Under the pieces are notes generated by a model. It was not told the origin of the DNA, did not search any database, and was given only the letters and a program-made list of their open reading frames with translations. Position numbers and translations under genes: made by a program. A stretch of 64,000 nucleotides of DNA from Zingiber officinale (Eukaryota; Streptophyta; Magnoliopsida; Zingiberales; Zingiberaceae), in contig NC_055994.1 in assembly GCF_018446385.1 (NCBI RefSeq), positions 51,028,143 through 51,092,142 of the forward strand. The letters run 5' to 3'. This document shows, one piece after another, positions 35,371 to 48,400 of the stretch. Each line of letters opens with the position of its first letter. Position 1 is the first letter of the stretch.

Positions 35371-35382
35371 GCTCTGATACCA
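35371..35382 (-). other. Primer binding site of Gypsy E
   Basis: Minus strand TGGTATCAGAGC, two bases from the LTR end at 35385. Confidence 0.92.
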
Positions 35383-35384
35383 AC

Positions 35385-36222
35385 TGTAACGATCACCCTC
35401 CTTGCTACTACTCTGAGGGTGACCGCTACTGTTTCTACTAACTTTACGTAACTGGTACTACTTACTCTAATACTAGAGATACTTTAAACTATTGGGAACA
35501 TATCAGAACATACCTCTAAATAGCAGCATATAATTTCTTAATACATTTTTTTTTCAGGGTCAGACATGCAATTAAGTAAGACCACAAATAAGCATAGCAT
35601 ACAGACATATGTAGCTTATATACTTCTACTGTCCAATCAAGTAGAACATGCCTACTGTACCTAAATAAGCATAGCTACTTGACTACTGATTAAGCATAAC
35701 ATTTCTGCTATACAAGATTTTCATGCATTCATTTTAGGGAAACTACTAACTAGTTTAAAGAATCTGAGCATAGACAATTGCAAACTCTTAGGAGAATCAA
35801 ACTCTCATACAAACTAGCATGCATGACCAACAAATATTAAGTCAATTTTACAGCAACCGAAGTGCCTCAAATCTGCTACATACTTACCAATGGTCATGAC
35901 ATAATTCCTCCCTTAGCAAACCCAAACTCAACAATAAATTAGCTTATTCGCAATGGTTTAAAGAAAATTATAAAACGACAAAGGCATACCACAGTTTAGC
36001 TATACAGGCATACTATTTACTGCAATTGAATCTATCACTACAGCAGAAAAAGTTAAGATGATCATGCGGCAGATTTTCATTGAAGCAAAACTCTCTTCAC
36101 AAAACTTGAAAACTAATCCAGAAATAAGGAAAAAGGACATGTTCCCAGCATTAACAGTTAATCCAACTAAATGACAGGAAGATAACGAAATTAGAAATGC
36201 AAGGAAACTACTCTACAGCAAC
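35385..36222 (-). repeat. 5' LTR of Gypsy E, primer-proximal part
   Basis: Ends GGGTGATCGTTACA on the minus strand, next to the primer site. Interrupted after GCAAC (36218-36222) by solo LTR F; the remaining part is 38511-40496. Confidence 0.85.
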
Positions 36223-36442
36223 TGTAACGACCCGCCTTCTACTGACTAGGCTGTGAGGCCGATCGCTACATTATGCTGTGCTAAATTACTATTGCGAAAA
36301 ATCTGGATTGATTAAAATTTTACTAAACTGATTACTGTAAAATTTTAACTTAATATTCTAGGTGTACCTAGGAGTTGTACACATGCTAGGGAAGATAATC
36401 TATGCCTCTCGGATGTCCTGCTAACTGTAATCAGGCATTTCA

Positions 36443-36722
36443 ATCGATCCATGAATCGATTGGGCTGTCGGATCGATCCAGTGATCGATCCAACTTGATA
36501 CTAGCAGGGAGAAAGGCTCTGGATCAGTCGGCTGACCGATCCAGTGGCTATAAGTACACTGATCGGTCGGTAGACAGATCCAGTGTCTCACTGATCGGTC
36601 GGCTGACCGATCAGTGAGCTTCTGTTCGCATCTGGATCGGTCGGCTGACCGATCCATAACAGACGCCAACTCTCTGTATCCAGTGGCACAACCCAGTTCT
36701 GATCGATCCATAGATCGATCTG
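36443..36722 (-). repeat. Hairpin array in solo LTR F
   Basis: About six hairpins of the GGATCGGTC/GACCGATCC type, some with changed arms (GATCAGTC, GATCGATCC). Same position in the LTR as the arrays of Gypsy G. Confidence 0.85.
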
Positions 36723-38295
36723 GGTTTCTGATTTCGCACTGAAACTCTGATTTCAGCACTAGTTCATGCCAAAACCTCACACAACAATTTACAATGCATG
36801 GAAAACATTCTAATGTCCACTAACTAGCATTCTAACATGACATAGTGCAAGGTTTATTAATTCATAGCATTTAAACCACTAGAAATGCATAAAAGTGTCT
36901 TAAGAAAAGAAACTAAGTTCTTAATTTGCTAAACTTCCTAAGGATCTTCATTCCAGGTTCCTGCCACACACACCATCTCTGCATTGACCTCCAGCTTCCT
37001 CTGCTAGTCCATCTTCCCTTTACCTTTATCTGCAGTATAAGGGAAAATAGTATCTGTAAGCTTTAAGCTTAGTAAAAAACCAACTACCTCACTAAAACAT
37101 GCAATGATGCAAACATGTTTTTAAAGAAATGCTAGTTAAAAACATGCACTGAATTTGTTAAAGCATGGCATACTGAAGTTACATGGCATAAATACTGAAA
37201 CATGGCATGCATAATAAAATCTAAGCATGGAGCTATCTCATGGTATCAACTAGGAGAACTAAACTGAAACTAAAACTAAAACTATATTCACATAACTAGA
37301 TTACGAGTTTGAAAGCTATTATCATAATAAGTGAAAATAGTAATCATGCTGCTGTTTGGGCCCGGCAACTGTACTTCCCTAACTAGACCCGGGGTTGCAA
37401 ATTCCGAATCTAGTAGGGTTTACTAGGTTAGCTAAACCTAGGGACGACTGTGGGAGCCCAACCCAATAGATATCTAATCCAGTACAGTGCCACTGAAAAT
37501 AAAATACTGAATATAGCTAGGAATTGCTTATTTTGCTGTTTCTAGGTTATCTGAACCTAGAGCTAGGTTATCTAAACCTAGAGGCGACTGTGGGAGCCCA
37601 CCCATTGGACCGTAGTCCCATGTAAGCTGAAACTAGACTAATATACTGATTTAAATGCTACTAATGCATTTAACTGAGCTGTTAAAAAAAATATCTGAGG
37701 TAGTATTTAGCTACTCTAATCATTTTGTCGAACACTTGGGGTGCTCCAACTCTCCCCTCTAATAGGGAGACCACCTCTAGGCACCCGACAACGTCTAGAG
37801 CCTCCAACTGAAGGAGAACAACGTGTCTGGCCCATCTAGAGGTGCTCAAGTAGATCCCTAATCTGCGATGAGGGTTTAAACACACCCTGGGTGCCGAAAA
37901 ATCTGCATATAGCTAAACTAAAGGCATGCAATCAAACGAAAGCTACTTATACTGCAGGTGAGGGATTTCTTACCTCCTGTTCGTAATTTCTTACGATTAT
38001 AATCGCTAGGTTTCACGGAGGAGAGATCTCTTCAACGATCTTCTCGCGTCTATGCGTTCCTCTCGCGGAGGGGAGCGTCCTCGTGCCTTTGATGTTGCCG
38101 GGAGGTGCTCCTAGGGCCCTTGGCTTGGTGTGCCGAGAGAAGGAGGAGGAGAGGAAAGGGGCGGCGTGAGGCTAGGGTGAGGAGAAGAGAATCACGATTA
38201 AAAATAAAACCCTCACTTAATAATTTCTTATTTATATTAAGTGATAATTCCGGCCTAACTCCAACTTAAATAAAATTGTTTCCCTTTCCTTTCAG

Positions 38296-38384
38296 CACGA
38301 CCCTGCTGGGTTCACTTGGTTACTAGAGCTATCTATAAGTCGTAGGACCCAATAGGTCTCGGGTTCAATTCCCGCTTAAGCTAT
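38296..38384 (+). other. Antisense tRNA-like module in LTR F
   Basis: CGGGTTCAATTCCCG near 38359-38373 is a perfect T-arm with B box. A D-arm-like CTTGGTTACTAGAGC lies about 45 bases before it. It corresponds to the module of Gypsy G. Confidence 0.6.
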
Positions 38385-40092
38385 TTTCATTTTCTATTTA
38401 TTTTTGCTACTTCCGCTACTCTAAAAATTCCATAAAAATATTCTAAAATTCCAGAAAAATCATAGAATATTTCTAAAATAGTTTTGAGAATTTTCGGGCG
38501 TTACAGCAACCTCCAACTAACTGTTCTAACACTTAAAAAAACAATCTAAATAAATCCTTAGCAATGCAAAATAACTCCACTCTAGCAGCAACAATACACT
38601 AGCAGGTACGATTTCTAAATTCTTCTAGCAAGGTCCCAAGCTTCCATATCAGCCACCACACACACACCATCGACATCTCCTTGTCGCCTTCCTCTATAAC
38701 ACTTTAGCTTTTCCTTTACTTTTATCTATATCTGCAGTAGGAGGAAAGTAGTATCTATAAGCTAAAAGCTTAGTAAGTGTTATCTACTCACAAAAACTCG
38801 ATAAGAAATGCATGTGCATAAAAGAAAGCAGGAAATACATGCTCCACATGAAAATAGCAACTAAAACTAAATCATGCATCTCTAAAAGGAACAATAGATT
38901 TAACTTGCCAAAATTACAACTTAGATGAAAGAAACTGTTCCATTTGTTCCCCAACTTATACTCTTATACTTTAAAATAATAATCAACTTCTCTTGGGCCC
39001 GGCATTGTACCACTTTGCGCGTATTCTTAATAAGAATCGAGGTAGCTAATCCCGAAACTTACTAAGATACTTCTAGGCCTTGTGCCTAGGGGCATCTTGG
39101 AGCTCATCCCTTGGACCTTGTGTCCGGTACATGCCCTTTAAAAGTAAAATACTTTTTTTATCTTTAAATACTTCTTATAATAAAATGCCTTGGCATTTAT
39201 TTAAGCACTTAGTGTGCTTTGATTCTAAATTCTGGAATTCAGGATCAATTTGTGACCTTGGTCTTGCTTTGCTTGTACTTCTCACATATATACATTATGC
39301 AAGAGATTCTAAAACCATATGCCACTGATATATATCTGTATATATTCAAAACAAAACCCAACAGTAATTAAAAGACTACATGATCATAGGAAATAAGTTT
39401 GGTCAGGCCCACGGCAGCAACAGATTCCAAATAGCAAGCTTGTAAAACTAATTTATTTTTGAATCTTAACAATCCTTTAATCATGCCGTGACTTGAAGGA
39501 AACATAACTACTTAGACATGCTTGAAATGTAAGGTAAATACTTCTAAATAAGCATGTTGTAACAATCAAGGAAGACAATTAAAAATCTGTCCGTGCTCTT
39601 AAAAAAAACAACAAAAGAACTTGAAGCAAAGCTCAAACCGAATTGCTAGAGTAAAGGTTGAAATCTAGGCAATATGCTAGGATGAAGGGCTGCTCTTGTT
39701 CATTACACAACAACAAAAATGCAAACAAAACCCTGAAAGCTACTCCTACCGCAGGTGAGAAGCACTTACTTTGGGTTCTTGGACTTACAACCGAAGGGGA
39801 AGTGCTCTAGGGTTTGGATGAAGTGAAGGTCTCGGCGATCCCTTCCTATCCGCGTGTTCTCCTTGACGAGGAGACCACGAATCCGTGAACAACTCCCGGA
39901 AAGAAGTCCTCGCCGGTCGCCAGAAACGGAGCCCTAGGAGGTGCTGCGTTTTCGCCCGAGCAGGAGTCGGCGCCGTCGCGTGAGAAGAGAAGAGAAAATT
40001 TTAGGTTTTCCTCTCTTAACTTAACCTCTTTTTATAACCTAGGGTTATTTTATTAAATACTATACCTTAAATATTTGTCCGTTCTTTCCTTA

Positions 40093-40172
40093 ATTAACCA
40101 TAGCCGCTGGCACAGTTGGTTGGCTGCGTTCTGCTTAAGGCGCGGCTCGCGGGTTCGAGTCTCGGCTGCAAC
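40093..40172 (+). other. Antisense tRNA-like module 1 in LTR E
   Basis: TGGCACAGTTGG fits the pol III A box (TRGCNNAGYNGG) and GGGTTCGAGTC fits the B box about 50 bases on. AGCCG before and CGGCT after can pair like an acceptor stem. It is on the opposite strand to the LTR. Confidence 0.65.
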
Positions 40173-40247
40173 TATTTTTCTTCCTATTTATTCTCCATTC
40201 ATTAACTACTGCTTAAATATTATTCACTCCATATAAGGTTAACAAAA

Positions 40248-40326
40248 CTGTGTAGCTCAGCTGATTGGGCTGATTTTTCTTGGGTCAGTCCGACCCAAGG
40301 TCGTGAGGTCGAACCTCGCTTTCAAC
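40248..40326 (+). other. Antisense tRNA-like module 2 in LTR E
   Basis: TAGCTCAGCTGATTGG (A-box/D-arm-like) and GAGGTCGAACCTC (T-arm with perfect GAGG/CCTC stem) are about 50 bases apart. Same strand and layout as module 1. Confidence 0.6.
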
Positions 40327-40496
40327 AATTTTTTTGTCAAAAGTTCTTTCTTTTTTTTGAAACATACTAAACGACCTCCAAAAATTACGTAAAAATACTC
40401 TAAAAATTTCTAAAAATCTCTAGAATATTTTAAAAACATTTCCAAATATTTTTATGGACATTTGGAACTCGAAATACGGAAAATTGGGTCGTTACA

Positions 40497-43259
40497 TGCT
40501 AGCGATTGTTGCTGGTAAAATAAGAAGCGAAATTTATTTAAGCAATGATTAACATAGAAAATAAATTGGAAAAAGGATTCGGCTGAGGATTCGCACCAGC
40601 GGCCTTTGACCCGGTCAAAACGCAACTAACCAACTGTTCTGCAAGTGTTTTGTGAACAAATATGGAACGATTTATATATAAGTTATAATTGAAACCCTAG
40701 TTATAAGAAAAGAGAACTTAAGTTTTCTTTTTCCCCGAACCTTTCTCTCCTTTTCTCCTCTTCCCTTATGCGACGGCGCCGATTCTGCCAAGCGAAGAAA
40801 ACGAAGCCCTAACTTCGTTTCTGGTGGCCGACGAGGGCGTTCTCCGAAGGTTCCTTCACCGTCGTGATTCTTGCGTCGAGGAGAAGCCGGGAGAACGAAG
40901 AGGAGGCCAAGATCTCAGCCAACCGAAACCCTAGAAGTTCTTCTCCTTCGATTTGAATTCAGGAATCGTGGTAAGTTGCTACTCACCTGTGGTAAGAGTA
41001 GTTCCGATTCGTTTGGTGTTTTCTTGTTTGTTCGAGTTTTACTGTGAAGAATGTTAGGGATTTTGTTTGCTGTCGTGAGGTTCAAGGAAGAACATGAAAT
41101 GGTTTAATTCGGAGCATGCAGTTTAATTGCATTGGGTAGCATCTTAGTTTAGAAGAAATGAATTGTTGAGTTAGGCATATGGCTTTGGATTTCTTCATGT
41201 TTCGGAATATGCTGTAAGAATTGTGAATTGATGAGTTTCGAGCTTCGGTTTCTTCTCCCTTCCTTGCGTTTGGCAGTAGTATGTTTAATGAAATGTTGCT
41301 AGAGGTTTAAGAGATTTGCTTTCTCCTTTTTAATTCGGCAGTAGCATGTTTAATGAATTAGGATTTGGACAGATTTGTGTGCTTTCACTTGATTCCAATG
41401 TTGTATCTGTTTCCTCATGATGGCTAATTCTCTAAACAGATTTAGAGGGTTATAGGATGAATGCGGTGTTGGTTTTATTAGTTTCTGTTGAAGAATTTAT
41501 GGCAATGAACATGAAACAGTTTAGATCTTTCTTTGAGCATGTAGTTTCATGTTGTGGTCATTGCAATGAATAGAAATGCTTATATACATGTAGTATCTCA
41601 GTTTTGGTTGTTCTCTTCTTTGCTGCCATGTGTAGGAATAGGCTTCTAAATAAGCATGCAGTAGAGTTGTTTTATGCTGTTAGCATTTCAGTTGTTTAGT
41701 TTTCGATATAGATCCTTCCTTATTAGTTTTTATGAAGGCAGATTTCAAATTTATGTAGCTTCAATGAGTAGGAACAGCTATATAAGTCCACATTGCAGTT
41801 TCGATTTTCCTTTGCATTTTAACCAGGCTGAACAGCTTTTGTTCTAGCATGCTTAAAGATTTCAGAATTGTTTTCCTTTGTTTTAAATTTGTTGTAGCAT
41901 GTTTGAAGAAGTTAGATTTGCTTTCTTTTGATTTGTTTCTGATATAGCATGCTTATAGAAGTCAGATTTTCTTTCCTTTCATTTAATTCTGTTGTAGCAT
42001 GCCTATATTCCTTTTAAGAGTTTAAGAAAAATATAAGAAAGATAAAGAAAAGAAAGAAAAAGGTCAAGGCCTTAAGTAGATCCCAAAGTCAAGACTTTAG
42101 GGATTTTGGCACACAAGGTGCTAAAGAAAATGCCGAGGCATTATATAGAAGTATTAAAAGATAACAAGTATTTTACTTTTATCAGTGGCACTGTGTTGGA
42201 CAATAAATTTTCCTTGGGTTGGGCTCTCATAGTCTTCCCTAGGTTTATCACCTAGTAGAAACGGCACTGCCGACGGTCGACGGTCGACGGTCGACGACCC
42301 GAGGGCCGCCAAATGGGTCGGGTCGTTACAAAAGTAAAAGAAAGTACAGTTGCCGGGCCCAAGGGAAGTTGATTACTATTTTGAAGTATTATAAGTATAA
42401 GTTTTTGAACAAGTAAAGCAAGTTTTACATGAGTATAAAGTATTAAAGAATAAGTTTTAAACAAGTGAATTAAAGAATAAGTTTAGAACAGATGAATTAA
42501 GTTTCATTTTGTTTTAAAATCAGCAAGTTAAGTTTTCTTTTATGCTAGCATGTTATTTAGATTAGCTTACTGTTCTTTGCTATTTTCTGAGCATGAGTAG
42601 CTTTACATGTTTAGCATTTCAGCATGTCTTGTTCTTTTATTAGTAGATGAGCATGAGTAGTCTTCAGTAAGTAATCAGTTAGATCATGTTATAGATATAT
42701 GTACATGCATATCGAGATTTTGTGAGTTAGATAGCGCTTACTAAGTATTTTGCTTATAGTTTGCATTTCCTCTTACTGCAGATACAAGAAAAGAAAAGTG
42801 TTAGCAAAGAAAGGCGACATGAATGTGCGGATGCATGTGTGATGTCAGGACTATGGAGAGACATGGGAAGTTTTGAGTTTTCATGTTTAGTGGATAGAAA
42901 TAGTTGAGTTATACCTTATGGTTTATGTCTTTTTAGATTATATTTTCATTCCGCATTATTAGTTTGGTTATTTTCCACTATTGGAGTTTTATTCATTTGT
43001 TATTGCTAGAATAGTTTTTTTTTTTTTTTTGTTGTGTCTTAGAAACTGCGTGGTTGTTTGATAAATGTTCCAGCCGCCTGTGGCTGTGTATATTATATTA
43101 TGTATTAATGATTATGGCCACCAGTACAGGGGAGACTCTGTCAAAAAATTTCGGTAGGGATTCCTTGTGGTTTTTAGTTATACCGGTTAAGTAGAGTTAG
43201 TAGTTAAGTAACGGTAATTCTGAGAGAGTAGTAGAGTATTAAGAAGGGTGGTCGTTACA
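40497..43259 (+). repeat. 3' LTR of Gypsy D, second part
   Basis: Resumes at TGCTAGCGATTG (equivalent to about 27320 in the 5' LTR) and aligns to the end. The GGTCGAC unit is present three times here (near 42273-42297) against two in the 5' LTR. Confidence 0.88.
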
Positions 43260-43264
43260 CAAGC
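43260..43264. repeat. Target-site duplication CAAGC, right copy
   Basis: Matches 26930-26934. Confidence 0.9.
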
Positions 43265-46200
43265 TCTAAAAAAAATTTCAGATCCAAACAACCTCTTTTG
43301 ATGCATCTGAAGCAGCAATATACTCAGCCTCTATAGTAGCATCAGCTACTGTGTCTTGCTTTGAACTCTTCTAGCTCACAGCATTCAAAAGACATACCCT
43401 GATTATAATCTGGAATCATCCTTGTCAGTTTGGAAGTTTGCATCGCTGTAACCCTTTACAGATAGCTCCTCATCACCTCCAAATATCAAGAAATAATCTT
43501 TCATTCTTCTCAAGTACTTAAGAATATTCTTAACTACCATCCAGTGACTTTCACTTGGATCTGATTGATATCTGCTCGTCATGATTAACGCGAATGAGAC
43601 ATCAGGGCAAGTATAAAGCATGGCATACATGATAGATCATATACTAGATGCATAAAGAATCTTATCCATGCGGTCCCTTTCTTCCTTAGAAGAGAGGCGC
43701 TGAGTCTTCAAAAGGCTCACACCATGTGACATCGACAAATATCCCTTAGAATTTTTCATGAAAAATTAATTAAGCACTTTGTTAATATATGTACTCTGAC
43801 TTAGGCTAAGCAATGTTTTAGATCTATCTCTATAGATCTTGATGCCTACAATATAGGTTGTTTCACCTAAGTCTTTCATTGAGAAGCAATTTCCATACCA
43901 AGTCTTCATAGACTATAGGATAGGAATATCATTTCCAATGAGTAGTTTGTCATTTATATACAAGATAAGAAAGATGACTGTGCTCCTACTAACCCTTTTG
44001 TAGACACAAGGTTCATATTCATTCTTAATGAAACCAAACAATTTGATTACATCATCGAATCGAGAATTCCAACTTCTAGAAGATTTCTTTTAAATCATAA
44101 ATGACCCTTTACAATTTACATACCTTTCCTTCATCCTTCGGATCTACAAAACCCTCAGGTTGTGTCATATACATATCCTTGGTAGATTTTCATTCAAAAA
44201 TATAGTTTTAGTATTCATCTACCAAATCTTATAATCATGGTAAGCTGCAATAGCAAGCATGATCTGAATAGACTAAAGTATCGTAACTGATGAAAAGGTT
44301 TTATTATAGTCTATACCATGAACATGCTTGAATCCTTTAGCTACTAATCCTCTTTTATAGGTATTCATATGACCATCTATGTCAGTGTTCCTCTTGAAGA
44401 CCCACTTATATCCTATGGATTTGATCCCTTCAGGTGGATCAACCAAAGTTCATACTTAGTTAGTGTAAATGGATTCCATTTCGGACCTCATGTCCTCTAG
44501 CCATTTCTCAAAATTTGGGCTCACTACAGCTTCTTGATATGATGTAGGTTAGTTGGGATCAACAAACATTATATCACCGTGGTCAGATAAGAGAAAAGAA
44601 TATCGCTTAGGTTGACGATGTGTCATATCATATCTGTGTAGAGCTTGTTCTATTCAAACAGGTTGTTGCTCTACAACTTCTTGTCGTATAAGATATTCAT
44701 GATCCATAACACTTTATGGTGCCTGTTCAAATTTCATCAAGGTCTCAATGCTAATTTGTGTATTTTAAATTTATTCAAGATTAACTTTACTCCCACTAGC
44801 TCTTCTAGAAATAAATTTATTTTTTAGAAAAATACCATTTTTGACAACAAACACTTTATCTTGTATGGGATTATAAAAATAATATCTCTTTTTTTCCTTG
44901 AGATATCCTACAAAATGAACTTATCATATTTGGATTCTAGTTTCTTTGAACTTGATATCAAATGTAAGCCTCATAACCCCAAATCATCATAAAAGATATC
45001 TTGGGAATCTTTACAGCCCATATCGTATATGGTGTCTTTAGAACTGCCTTAGATGGAATATGGTTAAGTATGAAAGCAGCTGTCTCTAGAGCATATGGCT
45101 AGAAAGAAGTAAGAAGATCTGTTTAACTCATCATTAATTGTATCATATCTAATAAAGTATAATTTCTCCTCTCTAATATACCATTCCACTATGGTGTTCT
45201 AGGTAAAGTGAGTTGAAATATGATCCAAAACTCAACGAGATGGTCACAAAACTCTTGGCTAAGGTATTCCCCACCTCAATCTAATCAAAGCATCTTAATA
45301 CACTTTCCAAGTTAGTTTTGTACTTCATTCTTGAATTATTTGAACTTTTCAAAGGATTCATACTTGTGTTTTATGAAATACACATAGTCATATCTACTGA
45401 AATCATCAATAAAGGCAATAAAGTATTGATAGCCTCCTCTAGTTGCTATATTGAAAGGATCACATACATCATTATGTATGAGTATTAACAAATCATTAGC
45501 TCCTTCGTTGTGTTCACTATACGAAGTCTTTGTCATCTTTCCTTGTAGACAAGATTTCCATACCTCATATAATTCAAAATCAAATGAGTCCAACAGTCCA
45601 TCCTTTTAGAGTTGTGATATGTGATTCTCATTTATGTAACCCAAACGACAATGTCAGAGATATATTTGGTTTAAATCATTAGATTTGAATCATTTTGTAT
45701 TTATATTATAGATTGGGTTTTTAAAGTCTAGAACATAGAGTCCATTCAGAAGATGTACACTATAATAGAACATTTCATTTAAATAAACAATTGTAACTAA
45801 AAACCTTTCTTGTCCAAACAAGAGATAGAGATAATGTTCTTAGTTAAGATAGGCACATAAAAGCACTCTAAAAGTTTTAAAATAAGTCCAGTGGGCAAAG
45901 ATAAGGAATATGTTCCTATAGCTATAATAGCAACGTAACTCTTGTGTCATTTTCTACTCGTAGGTCTACTTCGCCCTTTGTTAATAATCTAATCTTTCTT
46001 AGGCACTACACATTCGTACAAATGTGAGATGCACAGTCAGTATATAATACCTATGAAGAAGAAATAGATAGATTGACTTCTATAACATATATACCTGAGG
46101 TTGAAGTCTCACTTCTCTTCCTTTTTATTTCCTCTAGGTACAACTTGCAGTTCCTCTTCTAATGTCCAGTCTCACCATAATGGAAGTAGGTTCCTTCCTT
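43265..46200 (-). pseudogene. Copia C pol, heavily decayed
   Basis: Minus-strand copia pol in fragments: an integrase piece at 45593-45336 (CLQGKMTK, DVCDPFNIATRGGYQYF, AFIDDFSRYDYVYF), RT traces around 44400-43700, and the RT/RNase H connection at 43630-43403 (MYAMLYTCPDVSFA, KNILKYLRRMKDYF, GYSDANFQTD). It ends at Gypsy D's duplication; the RNase H end is at 26826-26934. Many stops and frameshifts make it older than A, B, E and G. Confidence 0.82.
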
Positions 46201-46264
46201 AGCCAACCCACCTTTAGGTTTCAATCCATGGGATTTGGTCTTGCCTTTGACTTGAGTCTTACCC

Positions 46265-46948
46265 TTACCTTTGCACCATCAAAATGGTACTAGATTTTGC
46301 CTTCTTAAGGTGGAGTTCGGTAGTTTTCAATATGCTTAACATCTCAAGCAACGGTTTTTCAATTTCATTCATGTTATAGTTTATAAGAAATTGAATATAG
46401 TCTTCTGGCAATGATTGCAGAACTAGGTCAGTGGCTAATTCTTGGCCCAATGGAAATCTCGATCTTTCAAGGTTATTTACGTACCCAATCATTTTAAATA
46501 CATGACTTCTTACGAGACTTCCTTCTTGCATTTTGTATGAAAATAAAGCCTTAGATATGTCAAATCTCTCATGTCTTGTCCTCCCTTGATAGAGTTGTCT
46601 ACAATGTTCAATCATACCATAAGCATCCATGTTCTCATGTTGCTTCTGAAGCTCAGAGTTTATGGTAGAAAGCATAAGGCATGACACATCTAATGCATCA
46701 TCTTGATGCTTCTTATAAGCATCCTTATCAGCATGAATAATAGTAGTGGTGGCTGGTTCAGGAATGTGTTGCTCTAGGATGTACAATTTTCTTTCTTGCT
46801 TGAGGATAATTCTCAAGTTTCTGTACCAGTCCAGAAAATTAGCTCCATTAAACTTGTCCTTATTAAGGATAGATTGCAAGAGAGAGAGTATTCCACGTAT
46901 TAGACGATATAGTGATCTACAATAAGAAAATATAAAAATAAGTATCAT
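46265..46948 (-). pseudogene. Copia C gag (UBN2-type)
   Basis: An open frame of 227 residues. The conserved part starts about residue 25 (LNKDKFNGANFLDWYRNL) and continues with EQHIPEP, DALDVSCLMLS and LPEDYIQFLINYNMN. The first 20 residues look like leader read through, so the natural start is uncertain. The zinc-knuckle part follows after a stop and frameshifts (about 46200-46100). The frame is open but the surrounding element is dead, so I treat it as a remnant. Confidence 0.8.
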
Positions 46949-48400
46949 ATTTCAATCATTTAATTAGGCCTTTAATTAAATGATTCTTCCACTGAATTGT
47001 AAAACTTGGTAGGAACAAGTCATGGATCTAGGCAACCTGGATCTAGGCAACCATAGTTTACCCACACTACTAGCTCTATACCTAATAGCAATGACATTCA
47101 AGTGGGACAAGATCCATATTATACCTGATCTTAAGTTAGTTTTGGCTAATCACCCAAGACTTGTATAATTTAGATATACAACGTTTACCAATTACATCAT
47201 ATGCAACTCTTGTATAATTAGGTGGACAAGACTATTTGTTCATTTACCATTGTATGAAATATGTCTCTAAGTTCTCAATCTAATTGAGATAACTTAGTTA
47301 AGTCGCACCCAAAGTTCAATAGTCAGACATCACAATTGTTCTGTCGTACTTTACCAAGATAAATCGAGTCGCTTTACTTTGACAAACATGATAACAATTG
47401 ATTAAGGTAGTAGTGAGTACCAAACTTTGGTAGGCATGTTAAATTTACCTAACTATGATAACTAGTCAAGCATGCATCATATATAAGCATGGTATACATC
47501 ACATATATGCATAATAAGAAACATGTCATGGTTATGGCCCGTATACGAAGATCTTCTCAAGCCAATGAGAAGATAGATAGGGTAACCTAAGGAATTGCAT
47601 CTTCTCTAAGTGCTTCATTGGTTGTCGTGTGTTGTTGGCCTTCTCCTTTTTCCATCGTCATCCAGTAGACTAATATTATTCTTAATTGTATAGTACAATG
47701 AAAAGAAACCTCGAGTTACATTTAAGGGTAGTCTAATTTTATAACTGGAAGTATAAAGGTAAAAGGCACGACTCGCATACCGTATTATAAATTGCAACAT
47801 GCACACACACAATAAGTCAATCATATTAGGGTAAGGAGCCATAACCATGCACCATGGCATACAACATTTGTAATAGATCAATGACACAATTTTATTATGA
47901 TTCTAAACAATGATTGATGAGCTGCAACCCTACGTCAGTCCCACTAGCCGGTTAGCAAGTGGGGGTTAAGGGGGCAACGACCCTTGTGGGGGTTAGGGGG
48001 TAGTGCCCCCGAAGCAAAATTAATTTATCAAATCCTTGAATGAGTTGCTTCCCTTAGTCCATCAAGATGAACTCGAGACCCTTGTAGCCGCTAACCCAAA
48101 ACCTTATCCATTAGCTTTAAATTTGATTCAAGACTAAACCATCTTGGTTCAAAACCAAAACACCTTAGTTCAAAAATAAAAACCTCTTTGTTTAAAACCA
48201 AACTAATTTGGTTCATGATTAACCAAAGAGGGTCTAACTTGTCTACAAGAGAAGTGGCCCTCCTGTGCTTCTGATGGACCAAACTCTTTCTATATTTGTC
48301 CATCGTTTGGTCCAACCAGATTCAATCTCTCTCGATCTAAGAATCCAATTCTCAAAGTTATTTTATGTCTTTCGGATAAACTCGTAGTGTGTATGACCTT
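46949..48400 (-). other. Copia C leader region
   Basis: Non-coding stretch between gag and the 5' LTR. It includes a G-rich part at 47950-48010 with repeated GTGGGGGTTA and CCCTTGTGG-like sequence. A decayed primer site (GTATGACCTT where CTGATACCA is expected) precedes the LTR at 48401. Short frames here do not look like genes. Confidence 0.5.

Larger units (their letters stand above)
36223..38505 (-). mobile_element. Solo LTR F, Gypsy G family, inside LTR E
   Basis: 2283 bp, minus orientation, flanked by GCAAC (36218-36222 and 38506-38510). The minus strand begins TGTAACGCCCGAAAATTC and follows Gypsy G's LTR in order: tRNA-like module, AACCTAG block, hairpin array. No internal region. Confidence 0.92.
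30862..40496 (-). mobile_element. Gypsy E: minus-strand LTR element lacking its 3' end
   Basis: 5' LTR 35385-40496 (holding solo LTR F), primer site 35371-35382, then gag and pol to about 30881. The integrase C-terminus and the whole 3' LTR are missing; the coding region runs straight into Gypsy D's LTR. The LTR start (TGTAACGACCCAATTTTCC) and end (GATCGTTACA) resemble D's, so D and E are related families. Confidence 0.85.
38511..40496 (-). repeat. 5' LTR of Gypsy E, distal part
   Basis: Continues from F to the LTR start at 40496 (minus TGTAACGACCC). Without F the LTR is about 2.8 kb. Two tRNA-like modules on plus lie at about 40093-40172 and 40248-40326. Confidence 0.85.
26935..43259 (+). 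mobile_element. Gypsy D: deletion-derivative LTR element with nested insertions
   Basis: Starts TGTAACGCCCC and ends GGTCGTTACA, flanked by CAAGC (26930-26934 and 43260-43264). 5' LTR 26935-30047; primer site 30050-30061; internal region only 378 bp (30048-30425); 3' LTR begins at 30426 and is completed by 40497-43259, interrupted by Gypsy E. With long LTRs and no gag-pol it fits the large retrotransposon derivative (LARD) type. The leader resembles that of E, suggesting E-type proteins could have moved it (inference). Confidence 0.9.

Noticed and set aside
40093..40172. A functional tRNA gene
   Set aside because: A and B boxes fit, but stems are incomplete, no clear anticodon arm was found and it is part of an LTR; called tRNA-like only.
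46265..46948. Copia C gag as a domesticated host gene because it is open
   Set aside because: Its downstream zinc knuckle and pol are broken and it sits in normal element order, so chance survival of the frame is simpler.
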